DNA of 64,000 bases. Origin: Lichina pygmaea (Eukaryota; Ascomycota; Lichinomycetes; Lichinales; Lichinaceae). The position numbers were made by a program, and so were the translations under genes. Positions 1-10,534 of the stretch are shown here, one piece after another. The first letter of the stretch is position 1. Every line of letters begins with the position of its first letter. The stretch is from the NCBI GenBank assembly GCA_963422465.1, contig OY730170.1:5356315-5420314 (forward strand). The letters run 5' to 3'. The notes beneath the pieces were generated by a model. It was not told where the DNA came from. It saw only the letters and a program-made list of their open reading frames with translations, and made no database searches.

Positions 1-378
1 CGTCAGCAACAAGCTGTCGCTTCCAAAAGTAACAGCCGTCCCCACGGAACCAACTAGCCTACGAGGTACGTACGGAGTAGGTACCTATGCACTTCCGTGC
101 TGTACTGTCCCGTCTCCTACTCGGAGATCGCCGATATTGCTCCGAGACGGGTCGGACATTGCAGCGATCACATGAAGCCGGCTATTGCCGGCAGACAGCA
201 TGTGCAGTTACATAAGCAAGGTACTCATTCTTCTGTACGGAGTACTCGTACCCTCATAGTACCTTCGTTCCTTCCGAATACGTATCTATCTTACGTAATC
301 AGATGTCACGTTTCACGTCCACACCAACCGTTGCTGCCTCCCCGGAATTTCCCCCAAGATCCTGTTCCAACACCTTCA
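1..378. other. 5' flank, no gene seen
   Basis: No coding sequence is supported here. The stretch holds two clusters of the GTAC-type palindromes that recur through the window (about 66-86 and 230-250) and is probably the promoter and leader of the gene that starts at 379. Confidence 0.5.
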
Positions 379-972
379 ATGTCGGCGACGACTGGTCAAG
401 CGAGCCGTACGCCCGAGGATGCGCTGCTGGATTTGGAGAAGAATCCAGACGCCATCGCGCTGCGATCGACCATCGCCATCCTCGAGATGCAACGCCAGAG
501 AGCCGTGGCCGATATGAGACGGCTCGAGAAGATCAAAGCTCGCGCGCTCGCAGAGCCGGACCTGTTCATGCAGGAACTCAGTCAGGGTCGGCTCCGCCAC
601 GCGAACGGCAGCGACGGCTTGCCCGGACTTCCACATGGCCCGGTCTTGCCCACAGGAACGAAGCGCGGTCTCTCGACACGGAACCCCAGTGCTTCCTCGC
701 GTTTCCCGCCCATACCGACCCCGCAGAACATCGTGCGTTGTCCGCCCATCAACTGGGCCATGTATCACGTGGTCGGCGAGTCGCTGGATCGATTGCACGC
801 CGAGCAACAACGTCAGCCAGGTGCCGGGGAGTCCGGCCGACTCGTCGATCGGGTGCCAGAAACCGTCGTGGCGGCACCGTATCGGCTCTGGACAGACCTC
901 CTCAAGCCGCAGCCTGTCGTTCCAGCCGATCCCGCCGATGGCGCAGGTGCCGGACACGTTGCTATAGATTAG
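379..972 (+). CDS. Conserved fungal protein of unknown function (197 aa)
   Basis: This is an intronless frame of 197 residues. I chose the ATG at 379 because the frame upstream of it has no other ATG and the conserved-looking part starts soon after. Residues about 10-65 form a charged helical, probably coiled-coil segment (DLEKNPDAIALRSTIAILE), followed by a proline-rich linker and a C-terminal motif PPINWAMYHVVGESLDRLH near residues 115-135. I recall this pair of blocks from uncharacterised proteins of many filamentous ascomycetes, but I know no biochemical role. There is no signal peptide or membrane segment, so the product is probably nuclear or cytosolic. A role in a chromatin or transcription complex would be a guess. 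Confidence 0.75.
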   Translation: MSATTGQASRTPEDALLDLEKNPDAIALRSTIAILEMQRQRAVADMRRLEKIKARALAEPDLFMQELSQGRLRHANGSDGLPGLPHGPVLPTGTKRGLSTRNPSASSRFPPIPTPQNIVRCPPINWAMYHVVGESLDRLHAEQQRQPGAGESGRLVDRVPETVVAAPYRLWTDLLKPQPVVPADPADGAGAGHVAID

Positions 973-2315
973 GGGCCGGATCTTGAAACGTGCTCCTGCC
1001 CAGCGCGCTGTCAGCCAAAGTCGGCCTGCGAGACCCGACATCCAGACAGGGCAGGAGGGCCGCGCTTGGCGTGCTGATTGGCTTCTTGCCAGGCTCGAAG
1101 CCGACTCTGCTGTACCCCCCCTCAGAATCGATTGAATCGAGGTACGGTCACCACCAGACGTCGGTCAACGCCCCGAACAACTAACAATAGGATGCTCTGG
1201 CGCAGATGGCGGCACCAGCGCGTGGCGGCCGGCTGAGTCCACAAGCGAAGGAATCCGGAGATGTCGATGAATCCCATTGCAGGGCGTGCTTGAGAGTGGA
1301 CGAGTCGAGGCTCGGGCACTCTAATGGCTTGATTGAAACGTTGATTCGTGCGCCTTCGACCACCGCCAGTGCCGACACGGTCGCCTTCATCCCACTCGGT
1401 CTCAGCCGCGTGGACAGAAGATCGTACATCATTCTCGGCGCGGCGTGTCTGGTTGATGTCACGATGATGCCCAAAAGGCTTTTCCTCCCTTCTGGTCTGC
1501 CGAAAGGTCACTCTGTGTGACTGTCAGAGTGTGCAGAGGTGATGCAATCTTGAGCATCACTCGCCGGAACACTCTGGCTATGCTTTCGACTTGACCGGTA
1601 CACACGCATGGCCAATTTCGATCTGACATTAAATTGACGAAGTCCAGTCTCCACTCCCATTGCAGCCGAACAAAAGCGGCTTCTGAGCATGTGGATATTT
1701 CCACGTAAACAGTGCCTGTGCCGGCCTTGCATGCCCTGCTTGTCCTTGTAGATCTGCCAGCAGACTCGGAAACAGTAAATTCTCAAGTGTACGAACGGTT
1801 TTCAAGATACAGACGCAGCTGTACCTGTAATCAATCAGATTCCCCAAAGACCGAAAGTCCGAATGCAGATGCCACAAGCACTTGAACCGAGGATATCCTC
1901 GTCCTGCGGTGTCGTCCTCGATATTGCTAGCGCAACACCCCGTCTTGAGACGCTCTCCGCTATCGAGCACCAGAACGACTCACAACTCATGACCCGTGCG
2001 GCTCAAAATGCGGCTCAAGGCGAAGCCAGCCGGAGGCTCTTCGTGCGACATGACGTACGAGTACTGTACATATGTACTCGTACGCGTACAGTACGTTCAG
2101 TGCGAGTACTAGCGATCACGACATACGAGGGCCAGAAACAACACTCAAATCCACCAGGGGTCTCTACGCGGGATGGGATTACGATTAATGACGCATACCC
2201 TTGAGCATGTCCAATTCCCCCCCCCCCCCACCATCTCCCCGGCCTCACGTGCCCGCTCCTACTGTCACGCAACAGCTCGTTGTCCAGCACAAACACATCT
2301 GCTCAATCCACAAAG
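973..2315. other. Intergenic, no gene seen
   Basis: Only short frames without recognisable motifs occur. The region contains a dense palindrome cluster at about 2052-2112 (repeats of GTACGAGTAC and GTACATATGTAC type) and a C-run at about 2219-2230 shortly before the next gene. Confidence 0.5.
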
Positions 2316-2789
2316 ATGGACCACGGTGGAATTACGCAGCCGAGCAAGGACGATGCCTACATGGCCCCAGGAAACCCCGTCTCGAACACGCCTTCAGAGT
2401 CCAAGGCCAGCGAACAACAGTCGTCGCTGAACGATACGGCGGTGTTCACTCGACGACCAGGGGACCAACCCGGCATCACCCCGCAACCGAGCGCCCTCGC
2501 GGCCGGCAGTTCTCACGCGGACGCGGTCGATGACATCAGCGGTCCGGCCGACACCGAGTACGGCGAGCAGATGGCGACGTACGCCGAGGGCGACGTCATG
2601 AAGGCCCAGGAGAGGAAGACAGGGACGGGCGAAGAGCAGAGCTTGACCCAAGATCTCGACCGAAAGAAAGCAGAGCAGCAAGAGATGAGGGAGCGTATCC
2701 GGGAACAGCGGAACGTCGGCGTCGAGGGAGCCAGCGGCCTCCAGAGCGGTGGGCCAGCTACGACACGAGCCCTCGAGCAGAAGAGTTGA
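2316..2789 (+). CDS. Small hydrophilic conserved fungal protein (157 aa)
   Basis: This intronless frame encodes 157 residues. The ATG at 2316 is the first in frame. The N-terminal two thirds is polar and low in complexity, with many Ser, Thr, Gln and Pro. The C-terminal part (residues about 85-145) carries a charged segment reading GDVMKAQERKTGTGEEQSL followed by DLDRKKAEQQEMRERIREQR, which looks helical and conserved. I remember similar short proteins annotated as hypothetical in other ascomycetes. No signal peptide, transmembrane segment or catalytic motif is visible. The function is unknown; an intrinsically disordered stress-type protein is possible but unproven. Confidence 0.65.
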   Translation: MDHGGITQPSKDDAYMAPGNPVSNTPSESKASEQQSSLNDTAVFTRRPGDQPGITPQPSALAAGSSHADAVDDISGPADTEYGEQMATYAEGDVMKAQERKTGTGEEQSLTQDLDRKKAEQQEMRERIREQRNVGVEGASGLQSGGPATTRALEQKS

Positions 2790-3233
2790 GGCGGGATTGA
2801 GCGTCCCAGGACGGTCTCCGGTCAGGCCATCCCTGCCGAGAGGAATCGCAGCGGGGTAGGACCGCGGGGGTATGAGCCGCTTGCAGCTCAACTGGCCAGA
2901 AGCTGTCGACGAGTGCTCAAGATCGTGAGGACTTTGAGCTTCGTTTCAACCTGGCTTTCTGCGGTATCGGCTCGGCGCAAGGAACGCAGTAAGCCCCTCG
3001 CTCTCCTCCGCTGCCGTCCCAGAGAGGGAGACAGATTGGGTGACAAGGAGGGGACCCGCCAGACGCTCCGTCTATTCACCGTTCTTAGTCACTCAATCGA
3101 TATGCCATCATCTCGGCCGCGAACCTCGATCGACCGGTCGCGTTGACATGTGAAGATGCTCTCGAGAAGAAACTAGCTGGCACAGAGCAAGGGTCACCTC
3201 TCTTCGCTACCCGTAGATCGTAGACTGTTCTGT
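2790..3233. other. Intergenic between convergent genes
   Basis: This stretch separates the 3' ends of the small protein gene and the TAF3-like gene, which point toward each other. I see no coding sequence, repeat or RNA gene in it. Confidence 0.5.
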
Positions 3234-3914
3234 TCATTCTCGAATGACAGCGGGAGCCGACTTGGATCGGCCCTCTTGCCGCATCCATGCCTGGATGTTG
3301 TCGGCCGGCCCACCTTCGATCCGGATCGTCTTCTCGACGTGCGATGCTCCCAGCACAGTTCCTTGGTAGCGTAGTTCCTCGCTGTTCTTGCCATGCCTCC
3401 TCTTCAGGACTGCGGTGCCAGATACATGTCAGCAAACCAGCACGCCGTACATGTAGTCTCCGCGTCCACACACACACGCACCCGTAAGAAAGTCGACGTT
3501 GTTCAGCTCGTCCAGCTGGACGTTGCCTAGTCCAAGGGTGTCCGCCCCCTTCCCCATGCCTGCGATCCGCTGGATCTCGCGGTTGGCCTCGCCGGTGAAC
3601 CAGTCGACAAACGCCCCGACTCCCCTGAGATCCTCTTCGCCGCGCCACTCCTCTTCCGTCGCGTGAAGCTGGGGTCGAAAGGCGCCCCACTCCTCCAGGG
3701 CCCGGCGCACATCCTCGAGCTGCGGCTCGCTCGAGCGCTCCCCACGCGACTCCCAATGGCCGGCCGTCGTACTTGCAAGGACGAGCAGGTATCGTGCGGC
3801 GAGATTCGCGACGGCGTCTGCCACGGACGAGCGCGTCGAGTGGAACCCCGCGGCGCGCAGGATGTACAGCGCTGGGGGCCGTAGCAGCGACGTCTGCAAC
3901 GACTGAGGCGACAT
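3234..3914 (-). CDS. taf3: TAF3-like TFIID subunit with bromodomain-associated histone fold
   Basis: The gene has two exons, 3914-3482 and 3409-3234, split by a 72-nt GT...AG intron, giving 202 residues. The N-terminus (LLRPPALYILRAAGFHSTR, then a segment ending NLAARYLLVLA) is the bromodomain-associated histone fold (BTP) that in TAF3, TAF8 and Spt7 pairs with TAF10-type partners. After the intron the chain ends with a VLKRRHGKNSEELRYQGTVLG block that I recall from small fungal BTP proteins. There is no PHD finger, which animal TAF3 has; fungal TAF3 proteins are short and lack it. The product should act in nuclear TFIID. The gene is divergent to taf7. TAF8 or an Spt7 fragment is less likely from the short length. 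Confidence 0.75.
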
Positions 3915-4305
3915 TTCTGGATCGTTGACAGGAGCGGCAGGTGGCGGTTGTTTGGTAGCTCTGCGAGTCCAGTCTGAACTACGTACGTAACGTACGTACT
4001 CGTACGTTGAGCACGAAGGTACGGGTAGCCGTCGCTCGGCGGGTAACTGCCGTTGCCGATATCATATCATACCCTACCCTAGGGCTGATCATTACATCAA
4101 TTGTCGTGAAAGTCGCAATCGATTCAGGTGAGGTAAGCAGATCTATTCAAGTACGTTATTGTGCCAGAGCCGCCTCACATCGCAGTGGAAGACCGCCACC
4201 AACACCTCTCCGTGACCTTCTGTTGCTTGACTACAACCTCCCTTCCCTCCTGCCCCCATCGCAACCTCCAACAATCGCTGAAGAATCTGTCTTACAGAGA
4301 CAGCC
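3915..4305. promoter_or_regulatory. Shared intergenic region between divergent taf3 and taf7
   Basis: The two TFIID subunit genes start 391 bases apart on opposite strands, so this stretch must hold both promoters. A palindrome cluster lies at 3981-4008 (ACGTACGT repeats), about 70 bases before the taf3 start codon. No clear TATA box is seen on either side. Co-regulation is inferred from position only. Confidence 0.6.
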
Positions 4306-5568
4306 ATGGCGAAGCCTCCAGCGCGACCGGCGCTCAAGCTGAAGCTCTCGACCGCCTCCGTTCCCACTCCGCAACCGGCCGAGGCGACACCTCGAAGCGC
4401 GACGCCAAAGATCAAGTTCAAGCTTAGCAGCGACCCGGCCAGGGCTGCAACGCCGCCTGCGACCACGCCGGCGCCGAAGGCGCCCAAGGAGAAGAGCAGG
4501 AAGCAGCCGCCCCCTCGCAAGATCCTCAAACAACCCAAGGCTCCCGGGAGGGGCGATGTACCGCCGACGGGCTCGAAGAAGCGTGCAAAGGCCGCCGACG
4601 ATGAAGGCGGAGGGGCTCAGGACGAGCAAGAGTTGGAGAAGGAGCAGAAGCCCCAGTTTAAGCGGATCAAGCTCACGAGCAAACCGCTGGTGCCTCGAAA
4701 GGTTGTGATCAAGTCGAGAGGTCCGCCTCCGCCGCGGCCCTTTGGCGCCGGCTACGACTCGGAAGCGTCCGACCGGGAGATGGATCCGGCGATCGAGCAC
4801 GACTTCATCCTGCGGATGGCGCCCGGCGACGACTGCGAGTACCTGCGGAAGGCCATCGAGGAGAAGAAGATCGGGCAGCCGTTGAGGGACGGAGGCGCCG
4901 ACATCGGGATAAGATTCTCCGACCGGAGGGCGGCGTTGACCATCAGGCAGAGAGTCTACGCGGCCGTCATGGTCGATCTACCGTGCATCATCGAAGGCAT
5001 GAAGAGCTGGGACCGCCGCAACTGGTGGAAGGCGGCCGACATCTGCCAGATGCTGTACGTCGTCGGCCCGGCGCCGACCAGACAGGCCGCCCTCAGCGCT
5101 CCGCTGCCTTCGACCGTCGACCGCAAGACCTACCAGTTTCCGCACGGGGTCACGGCACCGCTGCGCTGGGTCCGCAAACGCCGCTTCCGCAAGCGCGTCT
5201 CGCACAAGACCATCGAGGCCGTCGAGGACGAGGTGGAGCGGCTCCTCGCGGACGATCAGGCATGCGAGCCTGGATCCAGCAAGTACGAGATCGTCGACCT
5301 CGACCGCATGACCAGAGACAACAGCACGTCGCACGAGAACGACGCCGGCTTCGACGCCGAGTACGACGAAGACGCCGACGGCGAGGTGGACGACACGGCC
5401 TACTTCGACAACGCCAACAACGACCCCGAGATCGAGGACGAAGGCGCCCTCGAGGCCGATCTCGAGATGGCCATGATGGCGGACGACGACGAAGACATCT
5501 ACGACCTCCTTTCGGCCGGCACCACGACCACCGCGGCGGTCGAGACGCCGACCGCCCTGCAGACGCAG

Positions 5569-5604
<36 letters not shown>

Positions 5605-5937
5605 CCCGCGGGGACGCCCGTGACCGGCATTCCGACGCCGTCGGCGGCGCGAGCGACCGTGGTCGAGTCCTCGGGCGACGACGAAGAGGATTACAACAAC
5701 GACGAGGACGACAACGACGGACCGGAGGAGATTGACGAGGACGCTCTGGAGTCGCAACGCGAGCTCCAGCGGCAGAAGGAGGAGATTGCCGACCTCGAGA
5801 ACGCCATCGCCAACGAGACGGTGAAACTGTCGGCGCTGTCGAACCCGCATCTGCGAAACAAGCTGGTGATGAAGATCCGCAGCCTCAAGGCCGATCTGGA
5901 CCTCAAGCGAGGCAGCACCGGCCTGGAGGACGAGTAG
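4306..5937 (+). CDS. taf7: TFIID subunit TAF7 (TAFII55 family)
   Basis: An intronless frame encodes 543 residues. A basic, proline-rich N-terminal tail (about 1-160) precedes the TAFII55 N-terminal domain at about 162-310, marked by IEHDFILRMAPG, LTIRQRVYAAVMVDLPCIIE and the helix ending in KAADICQMLYVV. The later PHGVTAPLRWVRKRRFRKRV block is the family's strongly conserved box. The C-terminal half is acidic, with an Ala run of 13 residues near 420-435 encoded by GCC repeats, and ends in a coiled coil (about 475-540). TAF7 is a subunit of TFIID that binds TAF1 and restrains its activity. The ATG at 4306 follows a leader without upstream in-frame ATG. The gene is divergent to the TAF3-like gene. 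Confidence 0.93.
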
Positions 5938-6292
5938 GCACGATGGGGGGGGGGGGGGGGGGGGGGGGGGGACGACGGAGACGACGGGGACGACTGATTG
6001 CGGCGCGGTCCTCGTTCTACGGTTTGAGAACGACACTCTGTCCGTTCGGTTGTCTTTACGTATCAATCACGAATCGATTGCTACATCCGTCTCTCCACCG
6101 TTGATCGTTTGCGTCCCCAACTTCGGACCAACGTACTGTACATATGTAGTGCTGCGAAGTATTACATCGACAGAAAAGCTCGCCATCACCACGAGCGTTA
6201 CGCTCGTGCAGGCAGAAACAGGGCGAGTTCTGAAGCGAAGCGAAAGTGGGGAAGCATCGGCCGGTGGTGTCGGCGGGAAGGCCGACATCATC
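5938..6292. other. Intergenic with 27-nt poly-G tract
   Basis: Seven bases after the taf7 stop codon lies an uninterrupted run of G at 5945-5971. A GTACATATGTA palindrome lies near 6136. The rest is presumably the taf7 3' end and the palC promoter. Confidence 0.6.
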
Positions 6293-7306
6293 ATGCCCTT
6301 CCCGTTCGTCCTGCCGACGACCTCGTTCGTCTCCTATCCCACCTTCTTGAGCTGCCCGACCCATCCGTCCTTGCCGTTGACGGCGACGACGTACCGTGGC
6401 GTGCTGCGGGAGGTGCTCAAGAAGCACGGACGGCTGCCGCCGCCGGCCCAGTCGGCCAACTTGCTCGGTGTCCTGTCGGCCGTGGACGACTACTTGCCCT
6501 ACCTGTTCGCCCTGGATGCGGGCCTCAGCAGCGCCGGACAGGCCGGGGACGTCGACGGCGCCGACGGCGCCGACGAGGCCGTCGACGTCCTGCTGGTACG
6601 CGAGATCGAGGTGGAATGGCGAGCCACGCTCACGGCAGCACTGCCGGGGAGAGGTCCGCCGAGGACGAAGCTACGAGGTCTGGAGTGCGAGATCGCCATG
6701 ATCCTGTCGACGGTGGCGTACACGCACTCGCTCCTGGGACGCCACCACATCCACGGTCTCTACGGTCGGACGACTAGCCCGTCCGTCGAGCAGCGCACGA
6801 CGGCCGCACAGACGGCGACGCGGCATTTCCTGGTCGGCGCCTCCATCCACGAATATCTCGTCGATCGAATCGGGCGGTGGGAGGTGCCGCCACCGACGTT
6901 GGATGTCTCCGTCGCCGCTCAGACGGCCCTCGCGGCCCTCTCGCTCGCGGAAGCCACGCTGTTGGCCGTGTTCAAGGACGACCCGTACGCCGCCGCCGTG
7001 GCTCGCAGCCGGAACAAGAACGACACCGAGTGGATGATCAAGGCGCCCGACATCCCCAAGATCCGGGCCCATCTCTTCGCCCGGCTCTGCGTCGCCGCCG
7101 GCGAGCACGCCGACAAGGCGTCGGCCATGCTGCGGGCAGCCGGCAAGGGCGTCGACGACGACCTGGCATCCTACAGCCAGAATCTACGCCGATGTGCTCG
7201 CGCCAAGGCGTGCCGCTTCCTGGGCATCGACGCGGATCTGGGTGGCGAGATGGGCAAGGCCGTCGCCTGGCTGCGCGCCGGCAAGACGGAGCTCGGTCTC
7301 TCGGGC

Positions 7307-7340
<34 letters not shown>

Positions 7341-7851
7341 AAGCAGCAGGCTCGAAGGCCGAAGGCTCGAGCAACTCCCTGTCTGCCGGCCTGGAACGGC
7401 TGAAGATCAGCTTCGGCGAGCGGCGAGAGGACCGGAAGATCGAAAAGGGATTCGAGTGGGGCCTGGATGCCGGCCGCTTCGAGGAGCTTCGGATCAACGA
7501 CACGCTCGAAGCGAAATGGGAGAAGATCAACGATACGGTGACTGCTGCTTCCGGCTCTTCGTGCTTTCGAATCCATCATCCGTCGTGTCGACGTCCTGCA
7601 TCTACACCCAAGAGACCCGCGCTCGAGGCGAGGACCGGGGCTGACGACGGAGACGACAGATTCACGCCCAGCCGGTGCCGCGGCCGTCGAGTCTGCTCGC
7701 CACGATCCCGTCTGGGCGTAATGTCCACACCGTCCCCTCGTACCGGCCCCCGTTCATCGACACGGACAGCCTCGTCCAGATGAGAGATCCGCTCACCGAA
7801 GCCGAGACCTGGAAGTACGACGGGCCAGCGGACGAATCGGGCTCCGATTGA
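6293..7851 (+). CDS. palC: pH-response regulator PalC (BRO1 domain)
   Basis: Two exons, 6293-7537 and 7660-7851, joined in phase 0 across a 122-nt intron, encode 478 residues. The ATG at 6293 gives MPFPFVLPTTSFVSYPTF, the usual start of PalC proteins. The N-terminal two thirds is an all-helical BRO1-like domain; typical blocks are AMILSTVAYTHSL and DWMIKAPDIPKI-like (here EWMIKAPDIPKIRAHLFARL). Exon 2 adds the conserved tail LLATIPSGRNVH followed by DTDSLVQMRDP. PalC links the ESCRT-III protein Snf7/Vps32 to the Pal complex at cortical sites during alkaline pH signalling, which leads to PacC processing. An Ala run near residue 340 comes from a GCG repeat. Confidence 0.92.
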
Positions 7852-8676
7852 TCTACGAGCGATGCACCCCGTCCGTTTGCAGCGTCGGTGTGTTGCTGCA
7901 CCATCCATGCACAGTACTGGTACTGCTTACCCGTACGGGGTACGGCTCCTGAACATATCGATACCTACGGCGACGAAGACAAAGGGGGTCCTGCCCGGAT
8001 GGACGATCTGCTTTGCTTCTTTGCCCCTGGGCGGCTCTTGGACGCTTAGTAATCAAGGCTCGATTGATCCCGACGCTTCCGTCTCTCACCGGGAGCTTGG
8101 GTTTCGTGTCCGTACCGTAGCAGGTCACACGAAGAAAAACTGCTCGGTATATCAAGGCCAAGTCCTACGATATACGATGCCCGATGCACCGCCGGAGGAG
8201 TGGTCTACGATACACGATGCCCGATGCACCCGGAGGAGTGGTCAAAGGTCCCCTCGCAGCTCGTCACCGACAGCACTTTCGTACCTACGTACGAGTGCTG
8301 AGACACGCCAGGACCAGCCGGAGCACTCGCCCTGGAGGCCGGTCGACGGCCTCCTCGATCGCACTCCTCCGGTCATGCTGCGCCGGGGCACTGATGGTCG
8401 CCTAGGCCCTCTGACTGTGTCCATCATTGCTGGTGACCGTCTACCAAAGTATAATTATATATAGACTACCAGTACGTCGACACGCCAGAGGAGCGGAGCG
8501 GAGCGGAGCGGAGCGGAGCCCACCCGGTCTGTGATCTGCTGTCTCAGCCCTGCGCATATCTTGCCCTAGACAGCGTCGAGCCGATTCCCGACTTTCTTGA
8601 TAACGTCTCATCTCCTTTGAGACCCAAGCCCCTGCTGTTCGAGGCAGACTGCCGCGGGGGCGGCTTGAGCGCAGGC
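7852..8676. other. Intergenic with short direct repeats
   Basis: A unit of about 40 bases containing GATGCCCGATGCACC is directly repeated at 8165-8203 and 8205-8241. A pentanucleotide microsatellite (GAGCG) runs from 8491 to 8519. I see no gene. Confidence 0.6.
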
Positions 8677-9578
8677 ATGCATCAGCTGTTGGTCCTTCTC
8701 ACCCTCGTGCTCACGAGGATGGTATCGTGCCTGCCGACAGAGAAGATGGATCGACCAGCTGTCGAGCCTAGATGCGACAGCGAACGGGAGCTGCTTGACG
8801 AGCTGCACAAAATATGGGTGCGTCATCTCTAGCCCATCCTCGCACACATCTGTCGGCGGATGGAAATGGCGCTGATGGTTCCGCGCGTAGCCCGGCGAGG
8901 GTGGCGGTGTCCTGGACAATTACCCCCCCATGGACCTTGATGACCTGGTCGCCGGAGTCGAGGAGTACTGCGGCGATAAGGTCAACGTCAACCGCCACGA
9001 ATGGCAAGTCTTCCTGGCCACAGCGCTGAAAGAGTGCTACCAGACGCAATGTGCGAAGGACCCAGAGGTACGGATATGCCGCCGGCCTCTTTGCCGATCA
9101 TGAGCTTCGACGGAAGACAAGATCTTCCCGGCTCGCGACCAAGCCGGAGACTGACGACACGGTACTACAGGGGAGCAAACAACGACAGCTCTGTGAAGCG
9201 CGATGCAGGAAGCGCTTCGTACCTCGCAGCCAGAGGGCCGATCCCAACATCCTCTTCGGTCTCGGGCCTCCCGACCGAGCTTCGGAGGCGGCTTCCGCGC
9301 CGGGGACAAGCACAAGGAAGCGGAAGAGCGGCCGGGTTCGGCCGGACCAACAGGAGAAAGTAGCGGAAGATGTCCAGCCCGAAACAGATCCGGATGCGCC
9401 AACGACCTTCAGCCTCGTCCGCTCGACCGCGCGTGAGCTGTTCGATCTCGGGTCCGCCGTCGTCGGCCAGGGCGCCAGGTACGTGAGCGGACGGAACGGC
9501 GCGCAACACGGAAAGTCGTCGCCGTTGCGACCGCCGCCACCGCGCCGCATGATGTTTATGCGGCCGCCGGGACGTTGA
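8677..9578 (+). CDS. Candidate secreted cysteine-containing protein (241 aa)
   Basis: I propose three exons: 8677-8817, 8891-9067 and 9171-9578, all phase 0, with introns of 73 and 103 nt bounded by GTGCGT...GTAG and GTACGG...ACAG. The N-terminus MHQLLVLLTLVLTRMVSCLP is a good signal peptide. The mature part has six cysteines, in EPRCDSE, EEYCGDK, ECYQTQCAKD and LCEARC contexts, then a long polar tail with a basic stretch (TRKRKSGR) and a proline/arginine-rich end. I recognise no family. It could be a small secreted effector-like or surface protein. The gene model is inferred; a start at 8617 is possible but would bury the signal peptide. Confidence 0.5.
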
Positions 9579-10338
9579 TGATAATGCGGACGGACAGGGC
9601 TTGATGAGCCTGCAGCGTGCTTGCTGGGCCTACAGCGTGCTTGCTTGCTAGGCCTGCGGGCGTGCTTGCTGGGCTTTGGCGAGCTTGCTGGGGCCTGCAG
9701 GTGGCTTGCTGGGCTTTGGCGGCCTCGTCGGGCCTGCAGCGTGCCAACTCGGAAAACAGGGCGCGCGCAAAGGAACGATGCGAACCCTGCTCTTTCTACA
9801 GCCTGATCAAGTAGCCTTGGGGTGCTACTTACTCACTTACCTACTTTACCTACTACGGACGTGGAGCTCAGTCGGGCGTAATTACGCATGTACAGTAATC
9901 TAGTCTGTCTTGGGATTTCTCCACTTGAATCTTTTGCTGCTGGTGCCGGTGCTGGTGCCGGTGCCGGTGCTGGTGCTGTTGTTGTCGCGAGGGATATTGA
10001 AAGCTGACAAAAGAGCGCAACTCTCTTGTCAGGCAGTCTTACTTGGTATATGTACATAAGTGCGGGAGTACACGTAGTACGTTTGACAGATATGTAGCTT
10101 CACTGGATGAGCCTCCTGCTCTTTTTTTTTTTTGGGGGGGGGGGGGGGGAGGGGAGGGTTTGATGGAGTTGAGAATTTCAAGTTCTGGCTTCCAGGCAGG
10201 CAGGCAGGCAGACAGCCAGACAGACAGCCAGACAGCCAGGCAGACAGCCAGGGAGACGGTAGACTACGGCTTTCTGTACTGTACGAGTACTGTGCGGTGT
10301 TTTGGGACTGGAGATGGAGCCATACCACCCCACGCCCC

Positions 10339-10374
<36 letters not shown>

Positions 10375-10467
10375 TTTTGGCAGGTCTCAGATTCATCCAG
10401 CTTCGCTGTTCTTCTCATCTCCGTCTGACGAGCCGTCGTCGACCTCATGACCTCATCGTACGCCGTC
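9579..10467. repeat. Repeat-rich intergenic DNA
   Basis: The stretch holds four low-complexity blocks: degenerate repeats around GCTTGCTGGGCCT at about 9600-9750, GGTGCC/GGTGCT hexamers at about 9938-9985, a T-run followed by 16 G at 10122-10149, CAGGCAGA-type tetramers at about 10190-10258, and a 35-base poly-C run at 10340-10374. No gene is supported. Confidence 0.7.
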
Positions 10468-10498
10468 TCATCCATCCGGCACGGGATCCTCGACGTCT

Positions 10499-10534
<36 letters not shown>

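Noticed and set aside
4978-6066. A long minus-strand frame opposite taf7
   Set aside because: It is the antisense shadow of taf7, with poly-Gly and poly-Val runs from the GCC repeat and the poly-G tract.
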